64,000 nt of DNA from CAYTGR01 sp964437445 (GTDB lineage: Bacteria; Chloroflexota; Anaerolineae; B4-G1; SLSP01). A program made the position numbers and the translations under genes. Of this stretch, positions 58,815 through 64,000 are shown one piece after another. The notes below the pieces were generated by a model. That model had not been told where the DNA came from, made no database searches, and saw only the letters and a program-made list of their open reading frames with translations. Numbering within the stretch: position 1 is the first letter of the stretch; each line of letters opens with the position of its first letter. The stretch is taken from NCBI GenBank assembly GCA_964437445.1, contig CAYTGR010000023.1, forward strand, positions 5,015 to 69,014. Direction: 5' to 3'.

Positions 58815-61727
58815 TCAATTTCCCTCAAGGCGCGTAGCCAATGCCCGGCGGATCACTTGCGCCAGGGTTTCAATCTCAAAGGGTTTGTGGATCACGTCCA
58901 GGAAGCCGACCTGTTGCAACGCCTCCAGGCTTTCCTGCAAGGGGTGGCCGGTGACGCCCAGCGCTTTTAAGTGAAGATCTCTCCGCCGCAGCTCCTGGAG
59001 TAATTCCTTACCGCCCATCTCCGGCATGACGATGTCGGTAATGACCAGATCAATCTTGTGTTCTGCCGCGGCATAGACCTCCAACGCCTCACGCCCATGT
59101 GCCGCGGTCAGTACCTGGTAACCCAGCGCTTCCAGGAAGTTACGCCCTCCTTCGCGCAGGTTTTCGTTGTCCTCTACCAACAGTAAAGTCTCCCCTTCTC
59201 CCCGAGGCGCATCTGGGAGGTGTATGGCGGTGTTGGTGCTCTCGGCATTGATGGCTGGCAGGTAGATGTAGAAGGTCGTCCCCGCGCCCACTGCCGTCGT
59301 GACGTTAATGTAGCCTTTATGTTGCCGGACAATGCCGTAAACCTGGGCCAATCCTAAACCGGTCCCTTTTCCTACTTCCTTGGTGGTGAAGAACGGTTCA
59401 AACAGGTGCGCGTACACTTCCTCAGTCATCCCCGTACCCGTATCCGCGACGGCCAGGCAGACCCACGCCCCCGGTGACATTTCTGCCACCGGCGGCGGCT
59501 CAGCCGGGTGCACCTGGAGCCGGGAAAGTGTGATGCGCAGGTCCCCCCCTGCCGGCATCGCATCACGGCTGTTCAATGCCAGATTGAGCAGCACTTGCTG
59601 GATCTGACCGGAGTCGCCGGCAATGGTGTAATCATCCGTGCCCGCCGTCAACGTGAGCCGGATGTTCTCTGGAATTGTGCGTCGCAAGGTGGTGACAAAA
59701 TCGGCCGTACAGGCTCTGAGATCCAGCGGCCGCAGCTTGACCAGGGCGCGGCCGCTAAAATCAAGGATCTGTTGCACGAGATCGGCGGCCTTTTTTGACT
59801 CGCCGAGGATAATCTCAAAGGCCTGCTTGATTTTGGGCGACAAGTCGGGGCTGCGCAAGGAGAGCTGGGTATAGAGCATGATGGAGGTCAAGAGATTACG
59901 AAAATCGTGGGCGACGCCGGCGGCCAGTTGCCCTACGGCGGCCAACCGCTCGTGCTGTCGCAATCGCTGCTCCATCTGTTTGCGCTCGGTGATGTCCTGA
60001 ATGGTGCCGATGACCAGATTGCGTTCGCGGTCATATTCGGCTACGGAGTGAATATCCAGCAACGCCCCATCGGTAGGTCGCCGGATACGGAATTCAACGT
60101 CGTAGGGTTGCCCGCGCTCAACCAGCCCTTGTAAGGCGGCGTCCAGCATGGCCCGGTATTCGGGCAGCGGAATGGTCTGGACTTCCTTGACCAGCCATTC
60201 GCGGTCGCCCAGGCCATAAATACGGCAGGCCTCTTCAGAGGCAAACACGCGCCGCGTGTTGAGATCAAATTGCCATGAACCGACGTGGGCGACTTGCTGA
60301 GCCCGGCGGAGGTCTCTCTCGCTTTCCCGCAGCGCCTCCTCGGCCCGCCTGTGTTCGGTGATGTTTTCTATAAAGCCTACAAAGGACGAAACCTGGCCTT
60401 CTGAATCCGTGATGACGCATACATTCAGGCGACCCAGGAAAGTGCTACCGTCTTTGCGGCGGTAGAGATTTTCAAAGGTTTTCAAATCCGGGTTTGCTGC
60501 CCGCAGCTGGATGATCTCTAACCGGCGCTGGGGATCGGCAAAGATGTCGGTGGCTACATTTTTGACTGTGGCGTAGATTTCCTCGGGTGATTCGTAGCCG
60601 AACAGGCTGGCAAACGCGGGATTGACGGTTATAATCTGACCACTTAGCGTGGACTGAAAAATTGCCAGCGGCGCATTCTCAAACAGGTCCCGGTAACGCT
60701 TTTCGCTTTCCTGCAGGGCCTCTTCCACCTGCTTACGCTCGGTGATATCCCGAATGACACCTAGCGTGCCGCCATTTTCAAAACGGTTGGCACTGAGTTC
60801 TCCATAAAATAGCGAGCCATCCCGCCGGCGCATCCGCAAAACGAGATTGCGATCCGCTGTACCCCCTTCAACGGTTGCCACGAAGGCGGCTACTGCGGTA
60901 GCGATGGCATCAGGGGCCAGAAACTCGGTAAAGTGGTGCCCGGTCATTTCAGAGGGCGCCAGGCCGAACAGGAGTTGGCCTGCCGGGGAAAGGTAGGTGA
61001 TGATGCCCTCTGCGTTGGTGGTAAAAACTACATCGCGCATCTGCTCGGTGATTGACCGGTAGCGCGCCTCGCTCGCCCGCAACGCTTCTTCTGCCTGGCG
61101 ACGTTCCAGTTCGCTGGCCGTGCGCACCCCCACCAGCTGCAGTAACGTTTCCACCAATTGGGGATCCACCAGCGGCTGCCCCCTCATGAGTGCAATCAGG
61201 CCACTGGGGCGCCCACGGGAGTCCCAGAACACCATGCCGGCATAACCCTCAGCCCGCATTCCCTGAGGTATGACGTCTGGGGGAAACCAGGAGCGTATAT
61301 CTGGCTGAAAATAACCTACTCCCTGGCCTGCCTCTGTGCCACGGAAAGGGCCTTGCAAAGTGTATGTGGCGTTGTCTTCCAGGTTGCCGGCGGCATAAAT
61401 TGCCACCGCCCGAGCCGTCTGCTCGTCCTCCAGACGGGCAATACACACATAGTCCATGCCCAGAGTTGCCGCCAGATAACGCGCCAACGCGGCGAAGAAA
61501 TCTTCGCCCTGACTGCCACAGTGTGCCAGGAAAGCCTGAGCCTGCGCAATTCGCCTGCGCGCGGCGACATCGCGTCCGCGGAGCCAACGCCGGGGTCTCC
61601 CAGGCTGGTGAGCCCTTCCTTCTCCCTTCCTGGCTCCGGCTCTTTCCACCGGCTGGCGGCACGGGCCTGACCCCGCATCTTGTGCTAAATCGGTGGCATC
61701 GCTGGATGAATCATAGTGAGTCGCCAT
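58815..61727 (-). CDS. Hybrid sensor histidine kinase (GAF - 3 PAS - HisKA - HATPase - receiver)
   Basis: A 970-residue soluble hybrid kinase without membrane helices. GAF-like domain (about 65-225), three PAS domains (about 235-350, 360-480 and 490-590; 'ITYLSPAGQLLFGL', 'AIFQSTLSGQIITVNPAFASLFGY', 'VGSWQFDLNTRRVFAS'), each ending in 'DITERKQ'-like linkers. HisKA has His607 in 'GVAHDFRNLLTSIM'. HATPase blocks are 'NLALNSRDAMP', 'VADTGTGM' and 'KGTGLGLAQVYGIV'. The C-terminal receiver has Asp898 in 'LVITDIVMPEM'. The ATG at 61727 has AGGGGG seven bases upstream; the longer frame is not used. No separate output regulator is next to it; a phosphorelay partner must lie elsewhere. Confidence 0.92.
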   Translation of the reverse strand: MATHYDSSSDATDLAQDAGSGPCRQPVERAGARKGEGRAHQPGRPRRWLRGRDVAARRRIAQAQAFLAHCGSQGEDFFAALARYLAATLGMDYVCIARLEDEQTARAVAIYAAGNLEDNATYTLQGPFRGTEAGQGVGYFQPDIRSWFPPDVIPQGMRAEGYAGMVFWDSRGRPSGLIALMRGQPLVDPQLVETLLQLVGVRTASELERRQAEEALRASEARYRSITEQMRDVVFTTNAEGIITYLSPAGQLLFGLAPSEMTGHHFTEFLAPDAIATAVAAFVATVEGGTADRNLVLRMRRRDGSLFYGELSANRFENGGTLGVIRDITERKQVEEALQESEKRYRDLFENAPLAIFQSTLSGQIITVNPAFASLFGYESPEEIYATVKNVATDIFADPQRRLEIIQLRAANPDLKTFENLYRRKDGSTFLGRLNVCVITDSEGQVSSFVGFIENITEHRRAEEALRESERDLRRAQQVAHVGSWQFDLNTRRVFASEEACRIYGLGDREWLVKEVQTIPLPEYRAMLDAALQGLVERGQPYDVEFRIRRPTDGALLDIHSVAEYDRERNLVIGTIQDITERKQMEQRLRQHERLAAVGQLAAGVAHDFRNLLTSIMLYTQLSLRSPDLSPKIKQAFEIILGESKKAADLVQQILDFSGRALVKLRPLDLRACTADFVTTLRRTIPENIRLTLTAGTDDYTIAGDSGQIQQVLLNLALNSRDAMPAGGDLRITLSRLQVHPAEPPPVAEMSPGAWVCLAVADTGTGMTEEVYAHLFEPFFTTKEVGKGTGLGLAQVYGIVRQHKGYINVTTAVGAGTTFYIYLPAINAESTNTAIHLPDAPRGEGETLLLVEDNENLREGGRNFLEALGYQVLTAAHGREALEVYAAAEHKIDLVITDIVMPEMGGKELLQELRRRDLHLKALGVTGHPLQESLEALQQVGFLDVIHKPFEIETLAQVIRRALATRLEGN

Positions 61728-61860
61728 ACTATACCCCCTGTTGTTCCAGTAAGCCCCCCGGATGAGTATAAAGTATTTTGCCCCGATTTGGCTTGTTGGC
61801 AAGTGGTAAGCTGCGCGCTGGCTGCACTCACAGTCACTTGACTACTGGCCGGCTAAACGC

Positions 61861-61896
61861 AACGACCTGCTGTGAAAAAGCCCACAGCAGGTCGTT
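61861..61896. repeat. 14-15-bp inverted repeat upstream of the hybrid kinase
   Basis: AACGACCTGCTGTG at 61861-61874 and its complement at 61883-61896, followed on the plus strand by T-rich sequence. It may be a terminator or leader hairpin in the stretch between the tRNA and the kinase gene (61728-61995), which holds no gene. Confidence 0.6.
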
Positions 61897-61963
61897 GTTC
61901 TTGTGCGTTTGATTACTTTACGCCGCCTTTACTTGCCTATCATCATGGTGTCTCCCGGAAACG

Positions 61964-61992
61964 CCAACGGCCCGGTTTTACCGGGCCGTTGG
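61964..61992 (-). terminator. Hairpin directly after tRNA-Gln
   Basis: CCAACGGCCCGG at 61964-61975 pairs perfectly with 61981-61992 (5-base loop). It begins four bases past the tRNA 3' end on the minus strand, followed there by CGTTTCC. It probably ends tRNA transcription. Confidence 0.5.
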
Positions 61993-61995
61993 GTG

Positions 61996-62066
61996 CTGGG
62001 GGCGGAGGATTCGAACCCCCACATATGGATCCAGAGTCCACTGTCCTACCATTAGACGAGCCCCCA
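61996..62066 (-). tRNA. tRNA-Gln (anticodon CTG)
   Basis: A 71-base cloverleaf on the minus strand. The acceptor stem TGGGGGC/GCCCCCA is followed by discriminator G. D-arm GTCT-AATGGTA-GGAC; anticodon arm GTGGA-CTCTGGA-TCCAT with anticodon CTG; a 4-base variable loop; T-arm GGGGG-TTCGAAT-CCTCC. CCA is not encoded (CAC follows). Confidence 0.92.
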
Positions 62067-62173
62067 AAGGCTGACGCGCGATGGATTTTACCACGATTTC
62101 CCAATCTGGCAAATAAACGCTGACGGCGGGTAAGGATGGGCGGGCAATCAGGGCAGACCTCTCAACGTGAGGT

Positions 62174-62204
62174 TTGCTTGCTCCGCCTGGATTTGTGCTA
62201 TACT
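62174..62204 (+). promoter_or_regulatory. Extended -10 promoter for the gmhA-like gene
   Basis: TGCTATACT (extended -10, TATACT at 62199-62204), with TTGCTT (62174-62179, spacing 19) or TTGCTC (62178-62183, spacing 15) as -35 candidates. The leader to the start codon at 62386 is about 175 bases. The other bases of 62067-62385 show nothing recognised. Confidence 0.45.
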
Positions 62205-62385
62205 GAAACTCAATTGTTCTCCGTGCTCTTAGCGTAGACCGGGGGCCTGGCGCACGTTATTCCCTGACCACGGCATGATGAACCACCGGCCATTCATTGG
62301 TCACTGGGGCCTATCCCTGGCGGCCAGCAGGTCCAGTCTGGCACGCCAGCCTGGGGCCCGAGCCTTGAGTTGGGAGGGATGCAAT

Positions 62386-62952
62386 ATGTCAACCGATAGT
62401 GAATGGGTCGAGATGTACCTGGCGGAATTGGCGCAGGTGTTGGTGGCCCTGCCGCGCGAGCCGTTGCTGGCGTTGGTGGCCGCACTGCGCCGGGCACGGG
62501 TGGAAGGGCGCCGGGTCTTTCTCTTTGGGAACGGGGGCAGTGCGGCGACGGCCGCGCATATGGCCTGCGATTTCGGCAAGAACATCCGCGGCCCTGAACG
62601 GCCGGGATTGCGGGTGATCGCCCTGGCCGACAACTTGCCCACCCTCACCGCTTACGCCAACGATGAGGGCTACGACCGGGTTTTTGCTGAGCCGCTGCGC
62701 ACGCTGGCCGAGCCGGGGGACCTGGCGCTGGCGATCAGCGGCAGCGGTAACTCCCCCAACGTCCTCCGGGCGCTGGAGACCGCCCGCGCAATGGGATTGA
62801 CCACCCTCGGCCTCACCGGGTTCGCCGGCGGCAAGATGAAAGATCTGGTGGATATTTGCCTGATCGTTCCCGCGGCGCAGATGGAGCAGATTGAGGATGT
62901 GCACATGGTGATAGATCACCTCCTGACCGGCCTGCTGCGGTTGGCCGGGTAG
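62386..62952 (+). CDS. SIS-domain phosphosugar isomerase (GmhA-like)
   Basis: 188 residues, the length of sedoheptulose-7-phosphate isomerase GmhA. The SIS domain has the phosphosugar motifs 'FLFGNGGSAATAAHMACDFGKN', 'ALADNLPTLTAYANDEGYDRVF', 'LAISGSGNSPNVLRAL' and 'GLTGFAGGKMKDLVD', all in GmhA order. GGGAGG lies upstream of the ATG at 62386. In known pathways GmhA makes D-glycero-D-manno-heptose 7-phosphate for surface glycans. The following sugar kinase is not HldE, so another phosphosugar such as a hexose derivative cannot be excluded. Confidence 0.85.
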   Translation: MSTDSEWVEMYLAELAQVLVALPREPLLALVAALRRARVEGRRVFLFGNGGSAATAAHMACDFGKNIRGPERPGLRVIALADNLPTLTAYANDEGYDRVFAEPLRTLAEPGDLALAISGSGNSPNVLRALETARAMGLTTLGLTGFAGGKMKDLVDICLIVPAAQMEQIEDVHMVIDHLLTGLLRLAG

Positions 62953-62981
62953 GAACTCGCTGGTTGGAGGTCCGGGTTTCG

Positions 62982-63896
62982 TTGTCCCCTTACGTGCTGG
63001 CCGTGGATTTTGGCGGGACGAAACTGGCGGCGGCGGTGGTGGATGTCGCCAGGGGCGAGCTGGTCGTGCCGGCTCGTTGTCCTACACCGGCCGGCGGCGC
63101 GGAGGCCTCGTTGGCGGCATTGATCGCTCTGGCGCAGGCAGCCCTGCGCCAAAGCCCTGGCCCGGTGACTGCAATCGGCATCAGCTTTGGTGGCCCGGTC
63201 AGCGCCGACCGGCGGACCGTGTTGCGTTCCATGCATGTCGGCGCGTGGGAGGGTATCCCCCTGCCCGCCCGCTTGTCGGCGATTTTGGGGCTGCCGGCCG
63301 CGATGGATAACGATGGTAATCTGGCTGCGCTTGGTGAGTGGACCTTCGGGGCCAGGCGCGGCGTGCGCAGCCTGCTCTATATCCAGGTGAGCACCGGCAT
63401 CGGCGCTGGATGGGTGCTGGAGGGGCAGGTCTACCGGGGGCAGGGGTTGGCTGGTGAATTCGGGCACCTGACGGTGATGCCGGACGGCCCGCGTTGCTCG
63501 TGCGGCAAGCGGGGCTGCGTGGAAAGTCTGGCCTCTGGCTGGGCACTGGCCCGCGACGGGCAGGCCCGGCTCGGCGGTGAGCCACCGCCGGATGCTGAGC
63601 AGGTCCTCGTGGCGGCGCGCGCCGGGAATCCCGTGGCCCAGGCCATTGTCCGGCGGGCTTTCACCGCGCTGGGACAGGGGATTGCGGCGGCGATTACTTT
63701 GTTGGACCCGGAGCTGGTGGTGTTAGGGGGTGGGGTGGCCCGCGCCGAGGATTGGATGCGCCCGCTCGTCATGATGGCGTTGGCCGATTATTTGCCGCCG
63801 ATGTTGCAGGGCCGCACCCGGCTGGAGTTCTCTCCCCTGCACGGGAGCGAGACCCTTTTGGGGGCGGCGTTGCTGGCTGTGAACGAGGCCCGTTAA
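62982..63896 (+). CDS. ROK-family sugar kinase
   Basis: About 304 residues. N-terminal phosphate loop 'VLAVDFGGTKLAAAVVD', sugar-binding 'AMDNDGNLAALGEWTFGA', 'IQVSTGIGAGWVLEGQVYRG', 'GEFGHLTV' and the ROK zinc-binding motif 'CSCGKRGCVESLASG', followed by 'VVLGGGVA'. This fits an ATP-dependent glucokinase, N-acetylhexosamine kinase or related kinase, not a ROK repressor, because no helix-turn-helix precedes it. The start is uncertain: TTG at 62982 is preferred with GGAGG upstream, and TTG at 62964 is an alternative. It is 29 bases after the isomerase gene and probably co-transcribed. Confidence 0.87.
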   Translation: MSPYVLAVDFGGTKLAAAVVDVARGELVVPARCPTPAGGAEASLAALIALAQAALRQSPGPVTAIGISFGGPVSADRRTVLRSMHVGAWEGIPLPARLSAILGLPAAMDNDGNLAALGEWTFGARRGVRSLLYIQVSTGIGAGWVLEGQVYRGQGLAGEFGHLTVMPDGPRCSCGKRGCVESLASGWALARDGQARLGGEPPPDAEQVLVAARAGNPVAQAIVRRAFTALGQGIAAAITLLDPELVVLGGGVARAEDWMRPLVMMALADYLPPMLQGRTRLEFSPLHGSETLLGAALLAVNEAR

Positions 63897-64000
63897 CGCC
63901 CTGGTCTGGGCAACCAGGCCTGGCGTCTCCCATGAAAGCCGGATTGACAGAGGGCGTAGATTTGTGTAGGCAAATCCGAAATCTGAAATCCCAAATCCGA
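63897..64000. other. Intergenic end of window
   Basis: Nothing recognised except a short AAATCCGAAATC-type tandem repeat in the last 40 bases, another example of short-word repeat DNA. Confidence 0.4.

Noticed and set aside
61873..62123. 83-residue open frame over the tRNA locus
   Set aside because: It crosses the tRNA-Gln gene on the opposite strand and two hairpins, so it is not coding.

Overview
The window is a GC-rich, gene-dense bacterial chromosome segment. It most resembles the phylum Chloroflexota (Anaerolineae/Caldilineae-like). The clues are Thr-Pro linkers in secreted proteins, C-terminal 'YLPL-L' tails, several DPM/GT39-type membrane glycosyltransferases, families of short interspersed repeats and a strictly anaerobic, fermentative gene content. 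No name is given and the placement is an inference. No phage, transposase or CRISPR was seen. A run of 100 N at 25663-25762 is a scaffold gap flanked by the same 55 bases on both sides.

Left part, 1-14.8 kb, energy metabolism. A cut-off flavin oxidoreductase is followed by acetate kinase and an overlapping, degenerate acetate-kinase paralogue. On the opposite strand lies a seven-gene operon for a membrane-bound group 4 [NiFe] hydrogenase related to complex I (NuoL, N, B, H, I, C and D homologues). Next to it is a tungsten aldehyde:ferredoxin oxidoreductase unit (four-cluster ferredoxin, AOR, MoaD-like protein). A NarL-type response regulator and its histidine kinase are divergent from the AOR unit. 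A reasonable reading is aldehyde oxidation and fermentation to acetate, with reduced ferredoxin re-oxidised to H2 and coupled to ion pumping.

Middle, 15-25.4 kb, a corrinoid methyl-transfer island. It holds a RACo-type corrinoid activator, an MtmB-family methylamine methyltransferase in which the pyrrolysine position is an ordinary Asn codon, a cognate corrinoid protein, and a complete BMP-family ABC importer (lipoprotein, double ATPase, two permeases). This looks like an import-and-demethylate pathway for an unidentified methylated compound and is the best candidate here for an undescribed system. Palindromic repeats of one family sit in its intergenic spaces and directly upstream of ribosome binding sites.

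25.5-32.4 kb: an S10 serine carboxypeptidase-like protein, a small membrane protein, a PH-domain membrane protein, a nucleotidyltransferase-fold protein and a large class A penicillin-binding protein with extra C-terminal domains.

32.6-58.8 kb, cell-surface region. It has GT2 and UDP-GlcNAc 2-epimerase genes, four large GT39/PMT-like membrane glycosyltransferases, a secreted duplicated protein, an SUMF1-fold protein without the FGE cysteines, and a minus-strand operon DUF4956 - CotH - VTC domain - CotH/beta-helix - orphan domain protein - CotH/lamin-tail. One glycosyltransferase gene carries in-frame arrays of 7-nt repeats. A secreted metallophosphatase and a GAF/PAS hybrid histidine kinase follow.

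Right end: tRNA-Gln(CTG), a GmhA-like sugar-phosphate isomerase and a ROK sugar kinase.
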